Made by a program: the position numbers and the translations under genes
Notes under the pieces: model-generated
The model's input: only the letters and a program-made list of their open reading frames with translations
The model's database searches: none
Told to the model about the DNA's origin: nothing
Source of the DNA: Absidia repens
Taxonomy: Eukaryota; Mucoromycota; Mucoromycetes; Mucorales; Cunninghamellaceae
Assembly: GCA_002105175.1 (NCBI GenBank)
Contig: MCGE01000017.1
Span: forward strand, 62,001-126,000
Direction: 5' to 3'
Length of the DNA stretch: 64,000 nt
Shown: one piece after another, positions 25,736 to 36,477 of the stretch
How positions within the stretch are numbered: position 1 is the stretch's first letter
Layout of the letters: each line of letters begins with the position of its first letter

Positions 25736-28133
25736 CTACTCATCTACCAATACTTGAGTATCCACAACAGGGTACAGTTCAAAGAAGGCATCCAACAAAT
25801 CAATTCCATTCTTGACATCATCCACACCAGCTGTTTCGCGGATGGAATGCATACCTAAAATAAATAAAAAATAAATAAAAATCAGCAAATCGTCAACCCA
25901 TCATTTCATTGAATAGTGACTTACTCAGTTGTGGGTTTCCTACATCTACAAAAGAAAAAAAGGAAAACAAATAATTTAGGTGGGCCGCCTTTTGTTATTA
26001 TTATTATTGTTATTTTCATTACCGATGGTGCGCAGTCCGAGTTTGGCGGATAGCAGTGGACCTATCGTGCTTCCACAAGGAGAATCATTTCGGACAACAA
26101 ATTCTTGTACCGGAACATCACGTCGACGAGCAATTTCACGCAGGATTAAGCTTGTCTCAGATGTTGTAGCATATTTCTATCGTATACAGAAGAAAAAAAA
26201 GAGAGAAGGGAAGGAGCGTTTAGTTGGACCAATCGCAGTTTCCTTTTTTAATGTCATAGATACCTGATTCGCATTGATCTTGATCACAGTTCCATTGTGC
26301 ATTGAAGGATGATGGTTTTCTTCATACTTTTCACTATTAATGAAAAACAAAGGAGGTCAGAAGAGGGGCTCATAGATAAAGAGGTTGCTCGTTTCCATAC
26401 TTACGTGTAGTTTGGGTGAACAGCATGAGCCATATCAGCACTGACTAGCATACTTTTGCGCATGATTTGTTCAAAGGAGATATTCGTCTTCTGCTTCTAT
26501 AAGAGGTCATCAATAATAAAGTTGTCATTATAAATTAACGAGAACTATGCACGCCGTGAGTTCCTCCCCCCCTCATACAATTTATTATCGTTATTATTAC
26601 CTGATCATCAAACTGTGTTTCAACCAATCTTTTCAGTACCGAAGGTAGTAGATTTGAATTGGCACCTTGAGCTGTGGTACTACCAACTTCTTCATTATCA
26701 AATAATGATATCAGCCTAATGTTGGGTTCATGATCGATATTATTGCTTGTGTTGATAAGAGACTATAATCAGATTGCATGAATATTTTATTACGATTTGC
26801 TTATTTTTCCCGTCCCTCAGGCATTTTGTTTCTCTTACCATCAGTGAGCAATAAGTCATTCCCAGATTATCCAACCGTGAAGCAAAAATGAATTCATCAT
26901 AAACACCACCAATGGCAGCAGGCTGGGTATCGTAAAGGCACAGTTCAAAATCATGAATTTGATGACCTAAAACAAAATAAAAAGATGAGAAACAGATAAA
27001 ATCTATTTTTGCAATATTATAAAAATGGACATCTTCAATGAATGATAAATCCTACCTTCAACTTGTAGTTCATTGGCGAGTATATTGATTAAAGCAGAGT
27101 GGTGTTTGCGTTCTTGATCTGATTGCTTGACTTTGTTTTCCACAGCATTAAGGGTTCTATTTCGTATCCATCGTAGAAATAAAACATCTTCAGTTAATGC
27201 CCAACAGGCTGTTCCTTCTACTGTACTTACGCCTTGGCTGTCGTTGACAAAATAGGCAAAAGATGTGTTTCAGCGTTGAATTCAAACTTCGTTCCTGCAG
27301 ATCGATCCAAATGAATAGCCAGCGTTGGGACATTGAGTATAGGTCTAAATCATGATAAAGTAGAAGTCAGTACAAAAAGAAGAGCGAGATAGTTTTCGCT
27401 TTCCGGTAGTAAATATCCTTACTTCTGTATCCGAACCAAGGTGTGCCTGAATTTACCATCGCTGTGCTGTACCATCACGCGTCCGGCAACACTCAAATTT
27501 CGATCAAACCAAGTGTGCCTATAAGAAAACAATTCCTTAATACCTTGAATCATATACGTAGCAGCCATGACTTACCATATCCCTCCACCATAGAGTTGAA
27601 CTCCCACTTCCAAAAAACCAGCCTTTTCTTTCTTGGAGATAGGCTTGACCTAGAAGCATATCAGAAGGGAATAGCAAAGTATAGATGAGAAAGACAATAA
27701 GCAAAAAAAAAAAAGAAAAACGGCATAATATTCTTAAATACCTTACCTTTAAGCAAGGTGAATCGGTGTGAGCACCCACAAGAGTGAAGCCATTGCCGGT
27801 TTTGTATTGACCTCCCACTACAAAGGCCACCACAGAGGAACCATTCCTGGTAAAGTAGTATTTTCCCTTTCGTTTCAGTTCCCAATTTGACCGTTCGTTT
27901 AATTTATGGAATCCTGCTGCTTCGAGACGTTGCGCTGATTCATGGACAACATGGAAAGGCGAGGGCGAGGCATTGATAAAGTCAATAAACGAACGTGCTT
28001 CTTTTGGTGGCAGTGGTTGTGAAGCATTGGTGGAAGAGTTGTTCGTTAATGTCGTAAAAGAAGAGGTTGAATTGGGTGTATATGGCAATGCTGGTGAAGA
28101 CAATTGTTTAAGCCTAGTCAAACAACGTAACAT
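25736..28133 (-). CDS. APE4: Aspartyl aminopeptidase, M18 metallopeptidase
   Basis: A dinuclear-zinc exopeptidase removing N-terminal Asp/Glu from peptides in the cytosol, and in yeast delivered to the vacuole. The start at 28133 (MLRCLTRLKQL) gives an N-terminal Ser/Thr-rich extension of about 45 residues that resembles a mitochondrial presequence, before the family start ARSFIDFINASPSPFHVV. The zinc-ligand motif LVGAHTDSPCLKV ends the first exon. Later exons hold the substrate and metal regions, including the NEEVG segment near 26690, DMAHAVHPNY near 26430 and the terminal GIHSIRETAGVDDVKNGIDL. The last residues are VVDTQVLVDE. About eleven exons with short introns. The N-terminal extension is the only unusual part. 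Confidence 0.93.
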
Positions 28134-28255
28134 TGGAATACGAATCTAAATAAAATGAAGAAGCGTAAGAAATCCCCCATTTTTTTATTTATTTTTACCC
28201 CTTTGATTTCAAATCCCGATGTATAAGAAATGAGTTTTATTGGTTTTTGACATAC

Positions 28256-31012
28256 CTACAGCTGAGGCTGATTGACAACATATTCGTTGACTATAGTAGT
28301 GGCTAATGCTAATTCTTCTGTGGTGATTGGTATATTGTCGAAGATTTCAAGTTTCTGACTAGTTTCAGTAATGCACAGAGCACGGTACATATTCCTCCGT
28401 CGTTGCCAATGTTTGGGTAAGGCTTGAAAATAACTAGCATCACGAGAGATCCAGGTAGTATCATATTCAGGGCCAAGGTAGTGACAGAGTGGATGCATTC
28501 TTCCTTTTTTTGATTTCACGATTCCAGTGTATAAAATTTCATCATACATCTTCCAGTTGATAGGATTCCTCCTAGTAAAACGATTATAATAAAAATCATT
28601 ATTGTATTCTTCCACGTATTCATTAAATAATATAGTGTACCTGATATCCAAAACATGTAATCGTGGCAAAGTCCGTAATGTTTCCAGAAGTCCACCAAGT
28701 TTTTCAAATCGGTTATCAATCAGTATAAGTTTTTGTAGACGTCGATGATGTTGAAGAGGTCCAATATGTTTCAGATAGTTGTGACTGAGATAAAGGATCC
28801 GAAGTTGAGGAACTTGCAATGCAAAATCATGTGGCAGTTCTTCCAATTGTCCTGAGCACAGTTCCAGATACTCCAAATTGTTGAAATGAATCACATTGTT
28901 CAATTGTTTGATGGGCATTCCTAGTTATGAAAATATATATATCAGTATTTTGGAGGAGTCCGTTTTCCCCATTTCTCGTTTACCTGAAAGGTATAATTTT
29001 CGGGTGTCTTTCAAATACTTCATGTTGGCTTGACTACATAATTCAGAAGATGAAAAAAAGTTCATAAAATTGTTCAGATACATAAATCAGTCAAAAGCCG
29101 CCCACTAACTTACAGCTGTTGTCCTCCTTGGTCCCGGAGAGAAAGTGCATCCAAATGACGCATTGATGAGAGTGCTGATATACGAACAAGCCGATTTTTA
29201 TCCAAATATAATATTTTCAAATTTGGGAATAGTAGTCCATTGAATCCATGCAGACGATTATAGTTCAGTTTTAGTATGCGAAGTGTTGTGATGGGCTGTT
29301 CTATTTGAATGATCTCAATGTTGTTGTTGTCTATTGCATATTTCCATTGATAAGTACAATAATAATAAAGTTAGTAAAGAACAGGTTTTAAATACATAAA
29401 TTATATTCATACCTAAATTCAGTTCTTGCAGCTTGGGGATTCCATTCAGTATTCCAATAGCTTGAATTCGGTTGCTTGAGACATCAAGGACTTGAAGTTG
29501 ATATCTATTCATTTCATTAAAAAAAAAAAAAGTTTGTGATAAATAACTTCCCGAGTGCTTTTCTTTTTTTTTTTTTTTTTTGGTCTACATACAAAGAAGC
29601 ATTGTCAAATTTTAATTTTTCGATAACATTCCCACGAAGCATCAATTTGACCAGTCCGTGCATTTGCTGTAGTGCTTGACAGCAGCCCAATTTGTTGTTT
29701 TCTGCCAGCAGTGTCCGTAAGAAATAAAATGACCCAATACCTAGCCACAATAAAGCAATCATAGCATTAATACTTCACGGTTTATAAAATTATATATAAA
29801 CTATAACATGTACCTTCGAATGTCGCCAATGCATTGTCGCAAATATCGAGATATTCTAATTGGTATAGGTATCTGAAGCCTTCAATGTCGGTCAGCCTAA
29901 ATCACAGTAAATTAAAACTCAGAAAAATCATCATAACATAACTGGGATGAGGATGAAAGCAATCTGTTACCTGTTCGATGACGCCTTGAGTATTTTGAGT
30001 GACATTGGCAAGCCAGATAACGATTTGATTTCGTTATGAGAGCTAACAAATAAAAGTTAATCATCAGAATACTGCTTTTTTTAGGAGGTGGCACTTACAT
30101 AATGAGTTCTTCTAATTGCGGCACCAGTGTATCCAGTCCATGAATACCTGTCAAATGCTGATGGCTAAGATCTAAGGATCGCAGACTACTCCATAAATGT
30201 CGTTCAGATGCTTGTTTAGTAATTCTAGTAATAACAGAGTCCAGGGCGTGAAGTTGTTGATCCAGAATCAAGCCAGAGAATTTGAATACCCCTGAACCCA
30301 TTGGCATTGATGAAGATATCGATGTTGGTGATGATTGTGATATTCGACGGTGAATGATATCCAGATCTCCACCGTCATTTGTTGAAGATAAAGGAGCTAA
30401 CGAGGCCGACGAGGTAGCTGGAAGTGTTGATGGTAGTTGGCAGTTCCGGTGCATTTGATTCCACTTGTGCATTAAAGCTTCGTCGTCAGAGTCTGCATCT
30501 ACTGGTGCTGAGTTAAAATAGGTGTCTTGTTGTTGGTGCTGTTGGGCTTTCGATGAAGTAGATAGCCAAGGAAGCGCTGCTCCAGTAATTTTTGTGTTGG
30601 GCGGTGTCCATGTAGCAAACGTGTCAGCGTGAGAATGAGAGTCAGTAGCATATTCGTGGTTGTTGTCAACTATCCAGTGCGTCTGTGCCGACGATACTCT
30701 TGCATCTTCAGGTGAGTGTGAAAAGGCGGCTATAGGTAGTGATGATGTTGAAGGACTAGGAAAACTGTTATCGTTTTTTGGCGAGGAAGTAGGTGATACC
30801 GATAAAATACTCCCATTAGCTGGTGTAGTGTTGTTTTGGTCATTACTGAAAGAGAGTTCTGGAGAGGAATAATTGGAAGCCAAATTGTTAAATCGTTCAA
30901 AGTTAAGATCGAGTTGGCGGCTCCCAGCAGGTAAAGATGGATCGTCAGAATTTGTTCTAGTGTCTTTTTCGTCTTCTGAATCCAGTAATTCGTTCCAGCT
31001 ATCAGTGGACAT
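28256..31012 (-). CDS. Leucine-rich-repeat scaffold, Cdc11/Nud1-like
   Basis: A large LRR protein. The start MSTDSWNELLDSEDEK at 31012 precedes a disordered Ser/Thr/Pro-rich N-terminus of about 230 residues, containing SSPTSISSSMP. About ten leucine-rich repeats follow across many small exons (for example LRSLDLSHQHLTGI, LQVLDVSSNRIQAIG, LRILYLSHNYLKHI). The C-terminal cap has a Tyr-rich insertion and ends IPITTEELALATTIVNEYVV. Disordered N-terminus plus C-terminal LRRs plus this cap is the architecture of Cdc11/Nud1, the spindle-pole scaffold that recruits the septation/mitotic-exit network kinases. Other LRR proteins such as centriolin or LRRCC types cannot be excluded. Several introns are very small. 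Confidence 0.7.
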
Positions 31013-31440
31013 ATTGTAAAAAGATGAATAGAGAGTCCAAAAAAAAAAAAGGAGTGAACGAGCCACAACAAACCCAAATTAAGTCTGAGTGAACTGGGAT
31101 TAAATTATCTTGCCAACAATCCCACCAAAAATGATATAAAATATCCCTCACCCTTCTCTCCACAACTTCTTTTGTTCACTATTAACATCATATCAACCGA
31201 ACACGTTTCTATATGTATTTCTATTACAGGCATATTATGAAACTGATTTGGAAAGTCCAATTTTATTTTCAGTTAACGGTTGAGCTAAAACATATAAAAC
31301 GTTTATTCTCGCTTTATAGTATCAAGGGAAACCTCGATTTGACAGGTGACAACGAGTTTCGTGAATGATACTCTCAAAAATCAATTTTATGGTTAGCGTG
31401 CATATTTCACCAACAACATCATTCTCCCATCAATTACACT
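31013..31440. other. Upstream region of the LRR gene
   Basis: AT-rich 430 bp, the promoter side of the LRR gene and the left edge of the retrotransposon island. No gene was recognised. Confidence 0.45.
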
Positions 31441-31960
31441 AGTCGTCAACTGCAGTATTACTCCGCTATATAAATTCTGGTAGAAGTAGCTCAACTTTTT
31501 TAGTATTATCCCTTTTTTTTCTCCAGTATATTCCTATAGTCTTATTTTATTAAGTAATTCACTAAATAAAAGGTGTGTAAACCATACTCTCAAGTCATAG
31601 TATTTACTTACCTTATTCTTAAGATATATTGACTTGAAAACATATTATATTTGCACCTATCAATGTCAACTTTTATTTTATTTTTATATACATATTTTTT
31701 AGTTGAAATACTCTTTTGAACAAGTTATGGTGCACATTACTTACTAGAAACAACATATCTGGTGTTTTCTATATCTTCTCAAGACCTTCCGTCAAGAAGT
31801 AAAATTTCGACCCCAGATCAGGGGCAAATCCCGTCCCAATGGAGCGAAAATCCTCTTAAACACCATATACTTGGTGTGAAGTTTAGTTGAAACTTATCAA
31901 CGAGATATACATACGCTGCTACTACATACACAAATCTTCAAAGACAACTGTCGATGCCAC
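31440..31960 (+). repeat. Decayed LTR remnant
   Basis: Recognised by weak collinear similarity to the element 1 LTR: a TATA-like TATATAAATT near 31468, CTAAATAAAAGGTG followed by CTCAAGTCATAGTA, a degenerate GGTGCACATTACTTACTAG (compare GGTGCTCACTACTTACTAC), and GATCAGGGGCAAA. Boundaries and target duplication are not visible. Confidence 0.55.
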
Positions 31961-32146
31961 TTGGATCAACCCTTTGGATATCGCTGGACTCTCTCTCTCT
32001 CTTTTTGCTTTTATTATTTTTACCCCTACTTCTCTTCTCTTCAACATATATTTTACCCACGATACCATTTTTACCTCGACGTCATTTCTAGTTATGTATA
32101 AACAGAGAATGGATTATAAGAAAACTCAGCTATAGTAATTTTTTTT

Positions 32147-32290
32147 CAGCCCGAGCCCTGAACACAACCGTCGGGCCGCAAGGGGCTGCCCACCAAAGCA
32201 TGAAACAGCGGAGGCGTCTAATCCCATCCCACCAAAACCAACACTTTACACCCTCTCCCCCTCCCCCCTGACACCCAGTTATATTAACCA
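32147..32290 (-). repeat. Dispersed repeat family, short fragment
   Basis: Reverse-orientation fragment of the GC-rich block, with GTCGGGCCGCAAGGGGCTGC and GGAGGCGTCTAATCCCATCC, matching the copies at 33.0, 50.0 and 52.2 kb. Confidence 0.6.
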
Positions 32291-32569
32291 TTTTTGTTCC
32301 CTAGTTATACAATCATACTATCCTCAAATTTGCTGCACAATATACCCCACCACAACATAATAAACTGTAATGGCAGTTTTTTCACACAAACAAATGTCTG
32401 TTTTCTTTTCTACACACAAATTTGTACAGTATACATGAGTTAGTGGTAAAGGTCACCTTGATACCCAATCCATTCCTTTTTCATATATACGCACGCACTT
32501 TTTTTTCCTATGAGCATGTATACACCTTCGCTAAAAGGTCATGACGTAAAGATAAAAAAAAACAAGCAT

Positions 32570-33122
32570 ATTTTATTTAGAGGTGAATATAAACGATGAC
32601 AAACTGATACTACACTAATGACAATTCCATGATTCTATTTCCTAATATGAGGCTAATCTAATGACGTTCCCAAATCTTTCATCCAAAATGAAAGGGTTTC
32701 CCCATGATGTTTGTTTTGCATTTTTTAAAATGCCTCTAATCCAAGTTCTAATGCTAATCCTAGATCACCAGTATCCTAATGATCCTTGCCATCATATCAT
32801 TCAGATTTTCATGAAAAAAAAAAAGAAGAAAGAAAGGAAAAAGAGAACGAAAAAATTGGTGCCAAGAAAAATAGAAAACATGTGTACGGAGCCTGAATTG
32901 CCTTTTTTTCGCATCTAAATACTATCCTATATTTCTTTTTCAGCACACACAAAAAAATTACAATGAACAAGTGCTGAACACGACGGTCGGGCCCCAAGGG
33001 GCTGCCCACCAAAGTCAATGACGGAGGCTCTAATCCCTTCCAACCCACACTTTAATGAAAAAAATCTCTAACACCCAATAAATCGAAAAATTTCCAAAAG
33101 CTCCAGCAGAGCGCCAGGGCGT
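32570..33122 (-). repeat. Dispersed repeat family, copy B
   Basis: A near full-length reverse-orientation copy. It has AAAATGAAAGGGTTTCCCC, the A-rich centre, CGGTCGGGCCCCAAGGGGCT (containing the palindrome), and the terminal hairpin-like GCTCCAGCAGAGCGCCAG. It lies directly left of the LTR cluster. Confidence 0.7.
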
Positions 33123-33129
33123 TTATTTT

Positions 33130-33360
33130 TTTAAATTATTTCAGTATATATATGATCATTTCCCCACTAACTATTCTTTTTTTCAGTTTCTCATTTATCA
33201 ATAAAACGTAATACAAAGGTTTCTTATACCACCAAATCCTCTCTCTATTTTATTTTACTACAAACTCTTTTATTTGACTTTATAAAGTCTTTATTTTATT
33301 TTATCTTGTTCCATTTCTATTAATTTTTACGTCCCTACAGAAATAAATTGCCCCTGGACG
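33130..33360 (+). repeat. LTR fragment
   Basis: Contains CAATAAAACGTAATACAAAGG and TTATACCACCAAATC, closely resembling the R/poly(A) region of the solo LTR at 33906-34693. It appears truncated at its right side by the next LTR. Confidence 0.55.
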
Positions 33361-33396
33361 GACTTTAAACTGTTCATAGATTTGACTGGGAGTATA

Positions 33397-33901
33397 TGTG
33401 TGTACCTAACGCATGATTGGGTTTCGTGCGCGACGCACGAAACATTATAAACATTTAGTCAAGCTATCTCTTATTTCTATTTTGCTATAGAAATCCACTT
33501 TATTTTATTTTATCAGGTTTTACTTTTCAAAACTTCTTTTATTTCAAGTTGGACTTTATCTACAAAAGTTCTGGTGCTCACTACTTATTACCAATAACAT
33601 ATCTGGTACATTCTACTTAATTCAAATAATATATTTGGTGCTCTCTATTTTCAAGACTACAAGTCAAGTAAACAAAAAAGTACATTTCAAATTCCGATTC
33701 AGGGGAAAAATATTTTTGATCCTTACTACAAATCTACTGCAAATCCGTTCAAGCAAGAACAAGTAAACACTTATACACTATACATTTGGTGTAAAATATA
33801 ACAAAAGCATTAACAAAAGGTTAATACCACACCGTTTCGGCGTATATAAACTTAAGAAAACCATACATCACTTTTATAACAACTCAAAAATATCCGTAAC
33901 A
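33397..33901 (+). repeat. LTR of an element 1-related family (LTR3)
   Basis: The right half aligns with the element 1 LTR (GTTGGACTTTATCTAC, TCTGGTGCTCACTACTTA, GATTCAGGGGAAAA) and it ends CCGTAACA. The left half carries a perfect palindrome, GTTTCGTGCG/CGCACGAAAC, at 33421-33443 just before a TATA-like ATTATAAAC. The left boundary is uncertain. The 4 bp after it are CTAC. Confidence 0.65.
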
Positions 33902-33905
33902 CTAC

Positions 33906-34693
33906 TGTCGAGGATCGGTCTGAGTCCGAATCCGACAACAATATCAACAACAACAACACATCAACAACAACACATCAACAACAACACATCAACAACAACA
34001 CATCAACAACAACAACAACATCATCAACGACACCGCCAGCATCATTGCTGCGGATATTTTCAACATAAACCAGCTGATTGGTCGGGGCCTCACAGATGTG
34101 TAAGCTTGAAGATAGAATGCTCCCATCAGCAAAACCACAAAAACAATACATACATAGACGAAAAACACAAACAGAACCCATATATCAATAACAAATTATT
34201 TAGTATAAATATCGCAACGTTTTATTATTATCCTTTTCTTTTCTTTTCTCTTTAGTTTTTTATCAGTTTTCTCAATTAACAAATAAAACTTAGTACAAAG
34301 GTTATTATACCACCAAATTATCTACTGTTTCTATTGGATTATAGAAACCCTTTTTTATTTTTTTGACTACAAGTCCTCTTTTTTATTTTATTTTTACTGT
34401 GTGTTATACACTATATTTTTATTGAACCAACAAAGATCAATACTTTTCTTTTTTATTTTATTTTACTTTTCCAAGTTTATTTTTTATAAACTTTCTCTAC
34501 AGTTGGACTTTATCTACAAAAGTTCTGGTGCTCACTACTCTCAATTCTATTTTTGTCCGAATCAGGAAGAAGATATTTCAAATTCCGCCCAAGGAACAAA
34601 TTTATTTTCAAGCTCTAAACAAGCAAAAGCTACTCTAAAGGATAACTCAAGATCCTATTCAACCCAAAAAAAATATAAAAACCTACAAAAACA
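33906..34693 (+). mobile_element. Solo LTR (LTR4), 4-bp TSD CTAC
   Basis: 788 bp, starting TGTCGAGG and ending AAAACA, flanked by CTAC at 33902-33905 and 34694-34697. It has a minisatellite of ACAACAACA/CATC units (about 33935-34025), TAGTATAAATA, AATAAAACTTAGTACAAAGG, and the internal TCTGGTGCTCACTACT motif. No internal coding region accompanies it. Confidence 0.75.
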
Positions 34694-34697
34694 CTAC

Positions 34698-35393
34698 TGT
34701 CGAGGATCAGCCTGAGGCCGCTCCCAACACAGTGAACCTGCAGTCGCTTTTGAGATTTTTGCCTCCGACACTTATTTGTTTACCTTTTTGTGCTCTTGAC
34801 TTTTTTTGCTTCTGACTTTTTGTGCTTCTGACTTTTTTTGCTTCTGACTTTTTTTGCTCTTGACTTTTTTTGCTTTTGACTCTTTTTGCTTCTGGCCAAC
34901 CTTAATTATTTTTTAGTATAAATAGCCAGACATTTTCGAAGAAATTATTTTTTCTTTAGTTTTTTTCAGTTTTCTCAAATATCAAATAAAACTTAGTACA
35001 AAGGTTATTACACCACCAATTTATCTACTGTTTCTATTGGATCATAGAAACCTCTTTTATTTTTGACTACAAGTCCTCTTTTTATTTTATTTTTACTGTG
35101 TGTTATACACTTATTTTTATTGAACCAACAAAGGTCAATACTTTTCTTTTTTATTTTATTTTACTTTTACAAGCTTATTTTTTATAAACTTTCTCTACAG
35201 TTGGACTTTATCTACAAAAGTTCTGGTGCTCACTACTCTCAAATCTATTTTTTGTTCAAATCAGGAACAAGATATTTCAAATTCCGCCTGAGGAACAAAT
35301 TTATTTTCAAGCTCTAAACAAGCAAAAGCTATACTAAAGGATAACTCAAGACATCCTATTCAACCCAGAAAAACATAAAAACCTACAAAAACA
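34698..35393 (+). mobile_element. Solo LTR (LTR5), 4-bp TSD CTAC
   Basis: 696 bp, starting TGTCGAGG and ending AAAACA, flanked by CTAC at 34694-34697 and 35394-35397. It is closely similar to LTR4 over the right two thirds. Its left part instead carries a tandem repeat of about 17 bp (34795-34890). Confidence 0.75.
34795..34890 (+). repeat. Minisatellite in the LTR5 U3 region
   Basis: About six units of GACTTTTTTTGCTTCT with small variations (GTGCTTCT, GCTCTT, GCTTTT). Confidence 0.8.
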
Positions 35394-35397
35394 CTAC

Positions 35398-35484
35398 TCT
35401 GTTACAAGCTTCTTACCCAAATTAGCCGTGACACTACAAAAACAAATCACAGTTACGAAATAATAACCAAAAATAGCTGTAACG
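35398..35484 (+). repeat. 3' remnant of an older LTR (LTR6)
   Basis: CTACAAAAACAAATCACAGT and AACCAAAAATAGCTGTAAC match the last 60 bp of the element 2 LTR. It was interrupted by LTR5. Its end lies about 41 bp from the tRNA-Gly gene once the younger insertions are removed. Confidence 0.6.
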
Positions 35485-35495
35485 AGCTATGATAC

Positions 35496-36400
35496 TGTCA
35501 GCGATGACTTCAGTCTAGAAAAATTATTTGATATCGACGAATTGCTCAACTGGGCTCAAAATTAAGGATTGTTTTGTGACTCTGCTGGGTCGTTTATTTT
35601 TGTTTTTTGACCCCTTCTTTTTCTCCGTTGTTTTTTGCAACTTTTTTTATTCTTTTTTTTCTTTTTTTAGCTTTTTTTAGCTTCTTTTTTATCCTTTTTT
35701 TTAACGTTTTTTTTATCATTTTTTTAACTTCTTTTTCGTCCTTTTTTTATCGTTTTTTAGTTCTTTTTTATTGTTTTTTAACTGGGAATTCATTCCCAGT
35801 TGTTTAAAGAAAAGGTATAAATAGGAAGAAATTCCTATTTGTACTCTTCTTCTTCAGTTAATTTTTATTTATAAATTCTCTCAATAAAAGGTTTTTTTTA
35901 AAACCAATCTCAAGTCTTAGTACTTTTATTTTGTTTGGCAGTGCTATATATCTTCATATATACACTATTGATTTACTATATTGAACCCTACTGGTCAATA
36001 TCTTTTATTTTTTTCAAGTTTATTTCTTATAAACTTCTTTCAAGTTGGACTTTATCTATAAAAGTTCTGGTGCTCACTACTTACTACCAATAACATATCT
36101 GGTACTTTTTACTTATATCAAATAAAACATTTGGTGCTCTCTATTTTTCAAGACTACAAGTCAAGTAAACAAAAAAGTACATTTCAAATTCCGATTCAGG
36201 GGAAAACATTTTTTGACCCTCACTACCAAATCCATTCAAGCAACAACTAGCAAACACTTATACACTACCCATTTGGTGTAAAATATAACTGAAATTCAAC
36301 AAAAAGGTTAACTTTTCTTCGTTGCGGTTCATATAAACTAAACAAACCACATATATTTGGTACACACTTTTATTTTATTAACTCAAAAATAGCCGTAACA
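35496..36400 (+). repeat. 5' LTR of element 1
   Basis: The U3 start carries the coding sequence for the last 22 codons of the accessory ORF. Then come T-rich tracts, a perfect palindrome (35780-35801), TATAAATA (35816-35823) and AATAAA (35883-35888). A long right half contains repeated TGGTGCTC-like motifs (36069, 36101, 36133, 36274, 36358). Confidence 0.92.
35780..35823 (+). promoter_or_regulatory. Palindrome plus TATA box in the element 1 LTR
   Basis: AACTGGGAAT and ATTCCCAGTT form a perfect 10-bp inverted repeat with a 2-bp spacer, 14 bp before TATAAATA. This is the likely Pol II core promoter, with a site for a dimeric factor. Confidence 0.7.
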
Positions 36401-36404
36401 TATT

Positions 36405-36422
36405 TGGTGCTCACTACAGGGG
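36405..36422 (+). other. Primer binding site of element 1
   Basis: TGGTGCTCACTACAGGGG begins 4 bp after the LTR end and is identical in element 2. The complementary tRNA would end CCCCTGTAGTGAGCACCA. The primer tRNA is not certain; the pattern resembles fungal tRNA-Arg(UCU) 3' ends. Confidence 0.7.
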
Positions 36423-36477
36423 ATATCAAAAAAAAATTTAAACAAATAAACTGAAAATCATCAAGAACAATTCAAAC

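Noticed and set aside
31887..32135. 82-codon ORF in the retrotransposon island
   Set aside because: Low-complexity Thr/Phe/Ser sequence adjacent to a decayed LTR, with no homology to the element proteins.
33935..34030. Regularly repeated ACAACAACACATC units that could suggest a CRISPR-like array
   Set aside because: The units are contiguous with no unique spacers, the host is a eukaryote, and the tract lies inside a solo LTR; it is a minisatellite.
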